From assembly GCF_900102545.1 (NCBI RefSeq), contig NZ_FNBN01000012.1, positions 138,629-202,628 of the forward strand: a stretch of 64,000 nt of DNA. The letters are read 5' to 3'. The number at the start of each line of letters is the position of its first letter. Position 1 is the first letter of the stretch. Source of the DNA: Chitinophaga filiformis. GTDB lineage: Bacteria > Bacteroidota > Bacteroidia > Chitinophagales > Chitinophagaceae. The translations under genes and the position numbers were made by a program. Below the pieces are notes generated by a model. That model was not told the DNA's origin. It worked only from the letters and a program-made list of their open reading frames with translations, and ran no database searches. This document shows positions 1-9,201 of the stretch, in pieces.

Positions 1-1
1 T

Positions 2-1063
2 TTTATGAACGACGTTCATAACGAAAGGGCCTGGAGCAGTGTATTGTCCCTCTTGCACGCCGACCAGGAAAAGAAGCCTGCCCTGACCCTGGTTACCGCA
101 GATGAAACCCCTGTGGTGAATACGCCTGAAACTTCCCCCGTAAAATCACGCGCCCGCAATACATGGTGGCTGGCTGCCGCAGTAACCCTGCTGATAGCCG
201 CCAGCGGATACTGGCTGCTCCAGGGCAGATCTGCCGCCTCCAGGGATAATACCTTCGCCATGAATACCGGCGGAATGCCCCTGTGGGGAGATATGAAGTT
301 ATTACTGGATAATGGAGATACCATCAGGCTGTCCGGTAAGGCAGATGCCGATATCAACACCCAGGCAGCCCTCTTACATCCCGGAACAGGCCAGCTTTCC
401 TTTACAGCAGGTGAACAGCGGAAAGGCTGGAATACGCTTTTTGTACCCACCGGAAAAGACTATAAAGTAGTGTTGTCCGACGGGTCTATAGTCCATCTGA
501 ACGCATTTTCCCGTTTGCGCTTCCCTTTTTCATTCGATGGCAAAACCAGGGAGGTATACCTGGAAGGGGAAGCCTACTTTGATATTGCTACTAATGCCAG
601 CCAGCCTTTTATCGTACATACAGCCGGAACATCCGTCAGGGTATTGGGTACTTCCTTCAATGTGAATGCTTACTCAGATTCACTGGTGGTCACCTCTCTC
701 GTAGAAGGTAGCGTAATGACAAAAGTGGAAGAGAGCGAAGGCCTCATCCTGAAGCCCGGTATGGAATCCATCTACCGGAAAGGCTATAGCCAGCAGGTCG
801 CTTCTTTCGACGAAGCAATTACCCTGGCATGGCGTAAAGGAGAATATGCCTATTACAACAAACCATTGGGAACCCTGGATGCCGTAATTTTCCATTGGTA
901 TGGCAAGCAGCTATTGTTTGAAGACCCGCTACTGGCCAATAAAATGCTCACCGGTGTAATTGAACGGAACCAACCTGTGACCGACTTCCTGGAAAGCCTT
1001 GATAAAACATCCGGTATAACCTATCGTATTACGGATGATAAGATATATCTTAGATCAAAATAA
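2..1063 (+). CDS. FecR-family anti-sigma factor (5' end outside window)
   Basis: Inner-membrane anti-sigma/signal-transfer protein that normally relays occupancy of an outer-membrane TonB-dependent receptor to an ECF sigma factor. Counting from the first in-window Met (base 5): one membrane segment at about residues 53-73 after a short basic stretch, the FecR periplasmic domain at about 130-235, and a C-terminal DUF4974-type domain at about 280-350. The reading frame stays open to the window edge and the part before the membrane helix is short for this family, so the Met at base 5 is probably internal and the true start lies upstream. It is followed after 52 bases by a SusC with an STN domain, which is the receptor type that FecR proteins contact. 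The partner sigma factor is expected just upstream. Family assignment is firm; the start is not. Confidence 0.9.
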   Translation, partial: FMNDVHNERAWSSVLSLLHADQEKKPALTLVTADETPVVNTPETSPVKSRARNTWWLAAAVTLLIAASGYWLLQGRSAASRDNTFAMNTGGMPLWGDMKLLLDNGDTIRLSGKADADINTQAALLHPGTGQLSFTAGEQRKGWNTLFVPTGKDYKVVLSDGSIVHLNAFSRLRFPFSFDGKTREVYLEGEAYFDIATNASQPFIVHTAGTSVRVLGTSFNVNAYSDSLVVTSLVEGSVMTKVEESEGLILKPGMESIYRKGYSQQVASFDEAITLAWRKGEYAYYNKPLGTLDAVIFHWYGKQLLFEDPLLANKMLTGVIERNQPVTDFLESLDKTSGITYRITDDKIYLRSK

Positions 1064-1115
1064 CCAAAATCGTGTAGAAAAGCCAACTGTGATCTGTATA
1101 CCATAAATCAAAAGA

Positions 1116-4100
1116 ATGGTAAAGCTTGTTTGTAAAGCGATCAGTATGCTGTTGTTGTTGTGCTGCCTGTTGTCCCCGGTTACCCACGTTGTAGCCCAGG
1201 CGACTGCCGACAGCCCAAGGGTTACTATTACCGGAAAGAATATCCCCCTTAACACCGTTTTCAAAACTATTGCCCGGCAAACAGGCTATTATTTTGTATT
1301 TGATAACGCCATTATCGATGGTAAGGAGAAGATAACCCTTTATTATAAAAACGCCCATTGGGAAGATGTACTGGCCCAGGTAGTGAAAAACAGGAATATC
1401 AGCTGGCTGAAACAGGGAAAGAGAATATATCTGCAAATAACTGATACGGGCAAGTTGCCACAGATCAAAGAAGATACTTTACGTGTAACGATACGTGGAC
1501 GCATCACCGATAATAACAACCAGCCTGTGCCCGGTGCTACCATCGTAATAAGAGGTACTTCCCGGGGCATGACCACGGGCAATAACGGTGAGTTCGAACT
1601 GTTTGGGGTAGCCCAGCCGGCATTACTACGCATTTCATCCCTGGGATATACCGCTGTTGATACTACCCTCTATGGCACACGTTTACACGAGATACGCCTG
1701 AAAGAGGCCGTCAATACCCTCGATGCCACCGTCGTGATCGGCTATGGCTCCAGCAGCCGCCGCCTGCTTACAGGCTCCGTCAGCAGGATCACAGGGGAAC
1801 AACTGGCAGCACAACCTGTCGCCAATGCGTTGTCTGCCCTCCAGGGACAGATACCCGGCGTACAGGTCACCAGTACCAACGGACTGCCAGGCGCTCAGAT
1901 CAAACTGTATATCAGGGGACGGAATTCCATCGCTGCCGGCAATGATCCCTTATTCATCGTAGATGGTGTCCCCTTTGACATCACCCCCCTGAACAATTCG
2001 GAAGACCTCTTTGGCGCTGCGGGGCGTATCAGCCCTTTTAACAGCATCAACCCGGCAGATATAGAAAGTATCGACATCCTGAAGGATGCGGATGCTACCG
2101 CCATCTATGGCTCCAGGGGCGCTAATGGCGTTGTATTGATCACTACGAAGAAAGGTAAACCCGGAAAGGGAAAACTGGATATGAACGTGCGTACAGGTGT
2201 CGGGACCACCGCAGGTCATATGTCCATGCTCGGTATTCACGATTACCTGGCGCTCCGCAGAGAGGCTTTTGCCAATGATGGTGTGCAGCCTACAGCAACG
2301 CAGGCGCCCGATCTCCTGCTGTGGGATACTACACAGAACATGAACTGGTTTAAGAAACTGACCGGAGGAACGGCGGGCATTACTAACGCACAGGCAAGCT
2401 TCTCCGGGGGGACTAACTATAATACTTTTCTTATTGGCGGGAATTTCTACCGGGAAGGTACCGTAATGCCTGCTGATCTCGGGTACAACAGGGGAGGCGT
2501 ACATGTCAGCCTGCAGCACCATCATCCTGAGCAAAGGCTGGAAGCCAACCTGACAGCCAGTTTTGTGGCAGACCGGAATAAGAGTATCGCCAATGATATC
2601 TTTCCCTTTTATAACCTGCCACCTAATTACCCGCTGTATGATTCAGCAGGACGTTTATTCTGGGGATCATCTTTCGATAATCCCATTGCTTATTTCAAGC
2701 AGCAGTCCAACAGTAATACACGGAACCTGCTCAGCAATGTTGTGCTGCGATATCGATTATTACCAGGACTACAACTGAAAACAAGCCTGGGCCTGGCAGA
2801 TATTCGCATGAAACAGTTCTTCTCATTCCCCCAATCATCCCAACATCCCAATAACGCACCCACCAGTTTTATACGCACAGCCGAAAACAAGCGGCAGTCC
2901 TTTATCGTAGAGCCACAGGCAGACTATGTGCTGCGTATCGCCAAAGGAAGTCTGCATGCATTGGTGGGCGGCACCTGGCAACAGACTTCCAGGAATGGTA
3001 CTTTAGCTACCGGACAAGGGTACGCTAATGAAGCGTTCATGAATGGTCTTAACGGCGCCGATACCATTATTCACAAACCAGATAACTATACCCTGTACAG
3101 ATACGTTTCCTTCTTCACACGTGTTACCTACGACTGGCAAAGCAAATACCTGGTCAACGTCAGTTACAGGAGGGACGGTTCCTCCCGTTTCGGACCAGGA
3201 CGGCAGTTCGGCGATTTCGGCTCTATAGGGCTCGGCTGGATCTTTACAGAGGAACCCTTCATGAAGAAACTCTCCTGGCTGAGTCATGGAAAGCTGAGGG
3301 CCAGCGGTGGTATCACCGGCAATGACCAGATAACGGATTATCAGTACATGAAAAATTATGGCAGTAACGGCAACTATGAGGGCAATAATACCCTGAGACC
3401 CTTACGCATTGTCAACAACAACTATAGCTGGGAAGAGAACAAGAAAATGGAGGCAGCTATCGAATTAGGGTTCCTGCATGACCGCCTGTTCTTCTCCGCT
3501 GCAAAGTATTGTAACCGTAGCAGCAATCAGCTGGTAGGATATCAGTTGCCCGCTATGACAGGTTTTACCAGTTATCAGGCTAATCTTCCTGCGCTGGTAG
3601 AGAATACCGGCTGGGAATTTGAACTGCATAGCAGGAACGTTGATAAAAATGATTTCACCTGGACCACCAGCGCCAATATATCCTTCTTTACCAACAAGCT
3701 GAAGAAATTCCAGGACCTGTCCGTATCATCCTATGCGAATGCTTATGTGCTCGGACAATCACTGAACATTGTAAGAGGATATCATTTTACAGGAGTAGAT
3801 CCGCAAACAGGACTGGCGCAGTTCCAGGACATCAACCATGATAATCGCCTGTCAAGTATCAATGACTTTGTGACCATCGCCAATATGGACCCTAAGTATT
3901 ATGGAGGTATCCAGAATGATCTGCAATATAAAAATCTCAGCCTGGGATTCTTCTGGCAGTTCATCAAACAACAGGGAGTAACGGTACCGGTTAAACCCGG
4001 CGACTTCGCCAATCAGCTTACAGAAAGTCTGCAACGCTGGCGCAAGCCCGGTGATGTAACTGAAGTGCCCAGGGCAACTGCCACAGCCGGTAGCCAGGCC

Positions 4101-4355
4101 TATGATCTCAATGCCAACCTGCTACTTTCCAACGCGGTGTATGATGATGCCTCTTATGTACGGCTGAAGAATATGATGCTGGCTTATGCAATGCCGGCAG
4201 CAGTATTGAAAAAGCTACACCTGCAATTATGTAAGGTCTATCTGCAGGGACAAAATTTACTGACAATAACAGGATATAAAGGTGCGGATCCGGAAACACA
4301 GATTGTTGTACCAACATTAAGAGTAATTACTGGCGGAATTCAGTTAACGCTTTAA
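1116..4355 (+). CDS. SusC/RagA-type TonB-dependent receptor with N-terminal STN domain
   Basis: Outer-membrane transporter that imports an oligomer or other ligand using TonB energy; the ligand cannot be read from sequence. Of 1079 residues, about 1-28 are a signal peptide, about 35-110 an STN (secretin/TonB short N-terminal) domain, about 123-205 a carboxypeptidase-regulatory-like domain (GRITDNNNQPVPGATI), and then the plug, with DGVPFD and ILKDADATAIYGSRGANGV, before the barrel. The STN domain is the part that contacts FecR in transducing receptors, which fits the FecR gene 52 bases upstream. The SusD partner starts 11 bases downstream. Regulation is therefore probably by ECF sigma/FecR rather than by a hybrid two-component system. 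Length is normal for the family. Confidence 0.95.
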   Translation: MVKLVCKAISMLLLLCCLLSPVTHVVAQATADSPRVTITGKNIPLNTVFKTIARQTGYYFVFDNAIIDGKEKITLYYKNAHWEDVLAQVVKNRNISWLKQGKRIYLQITDTGKLPQIKEDTLRVTIRGRITDNNNQPVPGATIVIRGTSRGMTTGNNGEFELFGVAQPALLRISSLGYTAVDTTLYGTRLHEIRLKEAVNTLDATVVIGYGSSSRRLLTGSVSRITGEQLAAQPVANALSALQGQIPGVQVTSTNGLPGAQIKLYIRGRNSIAAGNDPLFIVDGVPFDITPLNNSEDLFGAAGRISPFNSINPADIESIDILKDADATAIYGSRGANGVVLITTKKGKPGKGKLDMNVRTGVGTTAGHMSMLGIHDYLALRREAFANDGVQPTATQAPDLLLWDTTQNMNWFKKLTGGTAGITNAQASFSGGTNYNTFLIGGNFYREGTVMPADLGYNRGGVHVSLQHHHPEQRLEANLTASFVADRNKSIANDIFPFYNLPPNYPLYDSAGRLFWGSSFDNPIAYFKQQSNSNTRNLLSNVVLRYRLLPGLQLKTSLGLADIRMKQFFSFPQSSQHPNNAPTSFIRTAENKRQSFIVEPQADYVLRIAKGSLHALVGGTWQQTSRNGTLATGQGYANEAFMNGLNGADTIIHKPDNYTLYRYVSFFTRVTYDWQSKYLVNVSYRRDGSSRFGPGRQFGDFGSIGLGWIFTEEPFMKKLSWLSHGKLRASGGITGNDQITDYQYMKNYGSNGNYEGNNTLRPLRIVNNNYSWEENKKMEAAIELGFLHDRLFFSAAKYCNRSSNQLVGYQLPAMTGFTSYQANLPALVENTGWEFELHSRNVDKNDFTWTTSANISFFTNKLKKFQDLSVSSYANAYVLGQSLNIVRGYHFTGVDPQTGLAQFQDINHDNRLSSINDFVTIANMDPKYYGGIQNDLQYKNLSLGFFWQFIKQQGVTVPVKPGDFANQLTESLQRWRKPGDVTEVPRATATAGSQAYDLNANLLLSNAVYDDASYVRLKNMMLAYAMPAAVLKKLHLQLCKVYLQGQNLLTITGYKGADPETQIVVPTLRVITGGIQLTL

Positions 4356-4366
4356 GCTGACAGACA

Positions 4367-5722
4367 ATGCCACAACATTATCGTAGATACTATCTTATTT
4401 TCACCCTTTTGCTGATCGCTTCATGTAAAAAGCTGATCACTGTAGATGCGCCATCTGATGAGATACCGGCAGAATCGGTCTTCTCCAGTGATGCGCTGGC
4501 AGATGCCGCGGTAGCAGATCTGTATTATTCACTCTCAGGATATTTTGACAGCAATCTCTTACCTGTGATCAACGGCATGACCGCCGATGAGCTGAATACA
4601 TTAAACGGCACTCATCTCCGTTATGTCAATAATGCTATCCTGCCTACCGATGCGCCTTTATTATCTTCCTGGAGGGAGCTCTATAAAGTGATCTATGGCG
4701 CCAATGCTGTATTGGAAGGACTGGCCACCTCCAATGGATTATCCCAGGGAAAGGTCATGCAATTGAAAGGCGAGGCAGAATTCCTGCGAGCATTCTGTTA
4801 TTACTACCTGGTCAACTGTTGGGGAGATGTACCACTGATCATTACTACAGATGTTAATCAGACTGCACTGGCACCACGTACAGGCGTAGATTCTGTCTAC
4901 AATCAGATCATTTCTGATCTGAACCATGCCAGCCAGTTATTATCTGTTTCTTATTATACCGGAGAAAAAGTGAGAGCCAGCAGATGGGCAGCTATTGCGC
5001 TATTGGCAAGAGTACAACTGCAGAGAGGCAACTGGGAAGATGCTATAGTATTGTCTTCACAGGTGATCAATTCAGGAACTTATACGCCGCTTATCTCACC
5101 CGACAGTGTATTCCTGCGCAATAGCCGTCCCGCAATTCTACAGATCTGGAGAAGTGAAGGATATACATTACTCGGGCAGACTTTTCTACCCTCTGAAGGG
5201 AGTTTCTCCTTTTATCCTTTTACAGAAGATTTCATGCAGTCGTTCGAAACAGGAGATAAGCGAAGAGACAGCTGGACAAAGCCTTTCACCTATGGCGGCG
5301 CTACTTATTACAACTGCTATAAATACAGGAACAGAACGGCCGCATTACCGGGAAAAGAGGAATACCTGATGGTATTGCGGATAGAAGAACAATACCTCAT
5401 CCGTGCGGAAGCATTCGCACACCTGAACAATAACCGTGATGCCCTTGCTGATCTGAATATATTACGTGCAAGGGCGGGGCTTCCCGCAATATCCGATACA
5501 ACAAATAGAGACTCCTGCCTGCCGCTGGTAGAGCAGGAGAGGAGAATGGAACTGTTTACGGAATGGGGAGACCGCTGGTTCAGCCTGCATCGTACCGGCC
5601 GTCTCGATGAAGTGATGAAAACAATGAAGCCGGGCTGGAAATCAACCGCGGCCTTATATCCCATCCCGCAGGAAGAGCGGAACAGAAATCCTCACCTGAG
5701 TCAGAATAACGGTTATCAGTAA
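4367..5722 (+). CDS. SusD/RagB-family outer-membrane lipoprotein
   Basis: Surface lipoprotein that caps the preceding SusC barrel and captures its ligand. A short signal ends in a lipobox (LLIASCKK), with the acylated Cys near residue 20. The body has the SusD TPR-like helical layout: an N-terminal SusD-like part with GEAEFLRAFCYYYLVNCWGDVP, and the C-terminal RagB part with the usual LNILRARAGLP and ERRMELFTEWGDRWFSLHR. At 451 residues it is slightly short for SusD but complete. It lies 11 bases after the SusC stop, so the two are one transcript. Its last 7 bases overlap the convergent gene on the minus strand. Confidence 0.95.
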   Translation: MPQHYRRYYLIFTLLLIASCKKLITVDAPSDEIPAESVFSSDALADAAVADLYYSLSGYFDSNLLPVINGMTADELNTLNGTHLRYVNNAILPTDAPLLSSWRELYKVIYGANAVLEGLATSNGLSQGKVMQLKGEAEFLRAFCYYYLVNCWGDVPLIITTDVNQTALAPRTGVDSVYNQIISDLNHASQLLSVSYYTGEKVRASRWAAIALLARVQLQRGNWEDAIVLSSQVINSGTYTPLISPDSVFLRNSRPAILQIWRSEGYTLLGQTFLPSEGSFSFYPFTEDFMQSFETGDKRRDSWTKPFTYGGATYYNCYKYRNRTAALPGKEEYLMVLRIEEQYLIRAEAFAHLNNNRDALADLNILRARAGLPAISDTTNRDSCLPLVEQERRMELFTEWGDRWFSLHRTGRLDEVMKTMKPGWKSTAALYPIPQEERNRNPHLSQNNGYQ

Positions 5723-6768
5723 GGGATCTTTACAGCATATACACTGTCCATACAATGAACCAGTAACTTGTCACCGTAAACGAATAACTGATTGATCCTT
5801 GCTCTTGCAGGAATATCAAGATAGATACTGCCCTTATACTTGTTGGTTTGCAGATTGTATTGGTCTATCACACAATGTTCATGAAATAGCCTGTCATCAT
5901 CATTATCTGCTTTTAATTTCGCCTGCACAAACATAACGCCGTTATGCACGCAACTGAAACCATTGACCATCTGATCCGGCCCCTGGTTCATGTAAACATG
6001 TTTACTGGCCATCGTGGTAGATACATTGAACCGGGATACAGTAAAAGTATCGATAGTAGATCCCCCACTGATCAGGCGCATGGTACTGTCGAACGTAAAG
6101 TATTTATTACTGTAATAATAGAGATAAGTGAACAGGCCTGTTGCTTTATCATAATTCAATGATCCGTCTGTACTCATTCCACCATCGCGGTGTGTTGCCG
6201 ATAGTCCGTTTCCGGTGAGCATGCTGTCGCCGTCAAGTGTTACGCGCACAAAGAACTGATCTTTTTCTTTAAGGTCCAGCTTACGCAGCATGATATGTTT
6301 ACCATCGCGTAGCACATGTGCCTGTGAAAAGCCACCCGCAGGAAATATAGCGTATATGCCTGAATCAGTCTGGCCTGTTTTACTGATAGCGGGAATGTTG
6401 TATGCGTATACAAAGAATGCGCCCTTATTCACCTCAGTAAAAAAGTAAGTGCCCATAGAATCTTTTAATGATTGCCGGAGAGCAATCTGAAAGGTATCTA
6501 TGTGTGAACCCGCTTCCATGGAGGTAGAAAACATAACGGCAGGATCAGTGGTAGAGAAATAAAATGTACTGTCATCATTCCCTGCAATGTCCAATATCCG
6601 GTCATGCGTAGGAATAGCCATATATGGTTTAACAGGAGTAGTCTGCAGATATAACCGGCTAAAACCATTAGCTTGTTTGTTCGGTGAAGGTGCAGTATAG
6701 ACGAGTATAACAATGATTAAAAAAGCCGCCAGTAACAGCGACGCGAGAGAATAAATACGTTTTTTCAT
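5716..6768 (-). CDS. Membrane-anchored propeller-like protein of a MauE cassette
   Basis: Function unknown. The chosen Met (MKKRIYSL) gives 350 residues beginning with a basic stretch and a hydrophobic helix (about residues 6-27) that serves as signal anchor or signal peptide; Met codons 15 and 36 bases further upstream are possible. The remainder is beta-rich with repeated blade-like segments such as DSTFYFST, YFTFDSTMRL and LFVYGDKLLVHC, resembling the six-bladed propeller proteins common in Bacteroidota. It is the third gene of a minus-strand run with a MauE-like membrane protein and a tiny secreted protein. Its end overlaps the convergent SusD gene by 7 bases. The propeller call rests on general pattern only. 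Confidence 0.7.
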   Translation of the reverse strand: MKKRIYSLASLLLAAFLIIVILVYTAPSPNKQANGFSRLYLQTTPVKPYMAIPTHDRILDIAGNDDSTFYFSTTDPAVMFSTSMEAGSHIDTFQIALRQSLKDSMGTYFFTEVNKGAFFVYAYNIPAISKTGQTDSGIYAIFPAGGFSQAHVLRDGKHIMLRKLDLKEKDQFFVRVTLDGDSMLTGNGLSATHRDGGMSTDGSLNYDKATGLFTYLYYYSNKYFTFDSTMRLISGGSTIDTFTVSRFNVSTTMASKHVYMNQGPDQMVNGFSCVHNGVMFVQAKLKADNDDDRLFHEHCVIDQYNLQTNKYKGSIYLDIPARARINQLFVYGDKLLVHCMDSVYAVKIPY

Positions 6769-6827
6769 AGGATCGGATGGCATAACAGGAAGCCTCGTGC
6801 ACAAGGCTTCCTGCTGTTAACAGGTAA

Positions 6828-7046
6828 TCAGGTTTTTCTGACGATGGTAACATTACCATCCAGGCTTACTGCACATTGAACATTGTTTGGCCCCGGGCAG
6901 TAGAGAACTTTGATCTGGGTAGATGTACCGGTTACAATGGTGTCATCATTGAGCATCCATTGCGGATCCGCGTTCAGCTTACCAGCAAAAGCACTCCCTG
7001 CTGCGCACAGGGCAGCGAAGAACGCTAAAGATAGTGTCTTTTTCAT
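6828..7046 (-). CDS. Tiny secreted protein with a Cys pair, beside MauE gene
   Basis: A 72-residue product with a clear Sec signal peptide (cleavage likely after AFA near residue 21), leaving a mature part of about 50 residues with only two cysteines, Cys50 and Cys58 (YC-PGPNNVQ-C). It resembles the small DUF6520-type proteins often seen beside MauE/DoxX genes in Bacteroidota; that name is from memory. It lies between a MauE-like gene (84 bases upstream) and a propeller-like protein gene (59 bases downstream), all on one strand. A disulfide made with help from the MauE-like protein is a reasonable inference. The function is unknown. Confidence 0.75.
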   Translation of the reverse strand: MKKTLSLAFFAALCAAGSAFAGKLNADPQWMLNDDTIVTGTSTQIKVLYCPGPNNVQCAVSLDGNVTIVRKT

Positions 7047-7130
7047 GGTGTGTTTTATTAAATGTAATACATGCCTACTCTGTTCTGAAGGTTTTCGGCT
7101 CCCCCTGTTTAATGCCGGTTGGTTCAGATC

Positions 7131-7565
7131 TCAGAGAGTTGATTGTGCAGGTGCTTGTTTCTGTGTGTCCTGCAGCAGTACCCCAATAGTTGCAAATATG
7201 ACAAAGATGATATTAAAGACAATGTGTGCGTTCCATGAAAGATGCTGTAATACACCTCCGCAGGAACAAGGAATAAAATAACTAAGCCTCAGCATAGCCA
7301 TCAGGTAAAAAGTGAAAAGACAAAGCAGGAAGAATGAAAGATAGAATCCTGCCAGCCGTGTGCGCGGGTATAAAAGAAAGCATGCAATAACTATTTCGCC
7401 CAAAGGCAATGCCCATGCAATTACAGGAGCGTATAGGGAGATAAATGGCGATTGTCCCAATTGCCTGCTGAAAGTATCATAATCCAGCAACTTGCTTATA
7501 CTGGTATAAATAAAAAGGAACACCAGCAAAGCAGAAAGGATGTCCAACAATAGTTTTCTTGACAT
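7131..7565 (-). CDS. MauE/DoxX-family redox-associated membrane protein
   Basis: Inner-membrane protein of 144 residues with four predicted helices (about 8-26, 42-65, 72-92 and 108-130). The family includes MauE, needed for disulfide formation during methylamine dehydrogenase maturation, and the DoxX-like quinone-linked proteins. The motif PCSCGG, with Cys100 and Cys102 after the third helix, is the redox motif expected of MauE-like members. No methylamine dehydrogenase subunit is in the window, so a different client is likely. The best local candidate is the Cys-pair secreted protein encoded next. The family call is good; the client is inference. Confidence 0.85.
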   Translation of the reverse strand: MSRKLLLDILSALLVFLFIYTSISKLLDYDTFSRQLGQSPFISLYAPVIAWALPLGEIVIACFLLYPRTRLAGFYLSFFLLCLFTFYLMAMLRLSYFIPCSCGGVLQHLSWNAHIVFNIIFVIFATIGVLLQDTQKQAPAQSTL

Positions 7566-7657
7566 AGGATATAACGCGCATCCAATATAAGATAAATTTC
7601 TAAATCATTTAAAGTATTTTATCAGAGCGCTTAAGACATGAAAAATAATGTGGTAAC

Positions 7658-8041
7658 TTATATTATTGATCTGGCAACAGTTGGGAAGTGTTCCTGCAGA
7701 TAATCACTGAAGAGGTATTTCAGTTTCTGTACATCAGCATCCATCGTATTCAACTTGCCCCAGATGTGCAGTTGATGTGCGCGGATATTGTCGTAGTTGA
7801 TGTTATTCATATCGGGATCAGATAGCCAGGCCTGGTGCAGGGCCAGCTCTCGCTTTAAGCCATCAAAGCGGGTATCCAGCTGGAGGAATGTAGTATGAAA
7901 ATATTCCAGCCTGTCCAGCTGTGAACGATCGAAATGATATTGCAATATATGTGCGAGCTGTATCTTCAGCGCGATATTTTGATTTTCAAGTGCCGCCAGT
8001 TGTTTCCTGAATGCAGTGAGTTCATTTAGCAGAGCGTCCAT
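7658..8041 (-). CDS. Small helical protein of unknown function
   Basis: Not recognised as a named family. The start chosen is the Met of MDALLNEL, giving 127 residues; a longer reading from base 8104 adds 21 residues that look unlike a protein N-terminus. The product is almost entirely predicted helix, with a coiled-coil-like first part (about residues 1-40) and several scattered His residues (YHFDR, YFHTT, LHQAW, RAHQLHIW), suggesting a helical bundle. No signal peptide or membrane helix is visible. It lies on the same strand and 87 bases downstream of the response-regulator/Crp gene, so it may be part of that regulatory group. Confidence 0.65.
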   Translation of the reverse strand: MDALLNELTAFRKQLAALENQNIALKIQLAHILQYHFDRSQLDRLEYFHTTFLQLDTRFDGLKRELALHQAWLSDPDMNNINYDNIRAHQLHIWGKLNTMDADVQKLKYLFSDYLQEHFPTVARSII

Positions 8042-8128
8042 TACAAAACTATCTTGTCTTACATAAAGGTAGATAGTTGCCTGCCTGCTACACAGGACCT
8101 GCATCAGCGCAAAAACTGATTTTTATCA

Positions 8129-9187
8129 TTAATTCACCAGGTTAGCCAGTTTCTGTTCATTGAGGATGGTGATCACGCCCTGTTTTATTTCCAGTAATTT
8201 CTCATCACGGAAATCGCCCAGTGTACGTATCATGGATTCTGTAGCCGTACCAGCGATAGTAGCAAGGTTCTCTCTCGATATATCAATTGAGAAAGGCTGG
8301 TCAGTAACGTGATGATATTTTTTCTTGAGGAAAAGCAGTGCTTCCGCTACTTTTTTGCGCAGGGAACTATATGCGAGATGTAATAACTGCTGTTCTTTCT
8401 CGGTGATATTTTTAGCGAGTAGTCTGATAAATTGTTGTGCTACATCGCGGTTATTATTGATCAGGGTTTCAAAGTCTTCCCTGGGAATGGCGGTCAGTTC
8501 ACATGCTTCCAGCGCTTCCGCATTCTCATGGTAATTGCTGCCTTCGAGCAGCGCCACATAACCCAGGAACTCACCAGCGCTGTAAAGGTTCACTGCCAAT
8601 TCTTTGCCATCATTATTGACCTTGTATGTTTTAACACGGCCTTTCTCAATAAAATAAAGGCTGGTAGGTCGGTTCCCTTCCTGGTAGATCAGTTGTTTCT
8701 TCTTGTACTTGTCTGTATTACCCTCTTCCATTAGTTTTTTCAGAGGATTAGCGCCTGTAGCTGTCAGCAGCAGTTGTTGTATTCCTTCCATATCTGCAGG
8801 TAACACCTGTTTTTTAAGTTCTGATTTTTTTAAACGGCTTTCTACCGCGTTCAGCAGATCAGTACCGCTGAAAGGTTTAGTAATATAATCATCCGCGCCC
8901 ATTTCCATACCTTTCCGGAAATCGCCGCGTTCACTTTTAGCGGTAAGGAAAATGAAGGGAGTATCTTCTACCTTCGGATTTTTCTGTAATAAATGTAACA
9001 CACCATATCCGTCCAGTACCGGCATCATAATATCGCATACGATCAGGTCTGGTAAGTGCTCCAATGCCATTTCCACTCCCGTTTTCCCGTTCTCGGCCGT
9101 GAGTACCTTGTAATTGGCCAGTTCGAGTATCTCGGCAGTGTTTTCACGGATATCGTCATTGTCTTCTATCAGCAGGATCGTTTTCAT
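8129..9187 (-). CDS. Response regulator fused to a Crp/Fnr-type transcription factor
   Basis: Cytoplasmic regulator of 352 residues. A receiver domain (1-120) has the acidic pair at 8-9, the phospho-acceptor Asp52 (CDIMMP), Thr82 and Lys104 (YITKP). A linker leads to a cyclic-nucleotide-binding fold (about 150-255, with YFIEKGRVK and GEFLGYVALLEG) and a Crp-type winged helix (about 280-345; recognition region ISRENLATIAGTATES). No Cys cluster of the Fnr type is visible. The histidine kinase gene starts upstream on the same strand and ends 14 bases before this start, so the two almost certainly form one two-component system. Receiver-Crp fusions occur in Bacteroidota; the signal is not known here. 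Confidence 0.92.
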   Translation of the reverse strand: MKTILLIEDNDDIRENTAEILELANYKVLTAENGKTGVEMALEHLPDLIVCDIMMPVLDGYGVLHLLQKNPKVEDTPFIFLTAKSERGDFRKGMEMGADDYITKPFSGTDLLNAVESRLKKSELKKQVLPADMEGIQQLLLTATGANPLKKLMEEGNTDKYKKKQLIYQEGNRPTSLYFIEKGRVKTYKVNNDGKELAVNLYSAGEFLGYVALLEGSNYHENAEALEACELTAIPREDFETLINNNRDVAQQFIRLLAKNITEKEQQLLHLAYSSLRKKVAEALLFLKKKYHHVTDQPFSIDISRENLATIAGTATESMIRTLGDFRDEKLLEIKQGVITILNEQKLANLVN

Positions 9188-9201
9188 TATTATTCTTTTA
9201 G

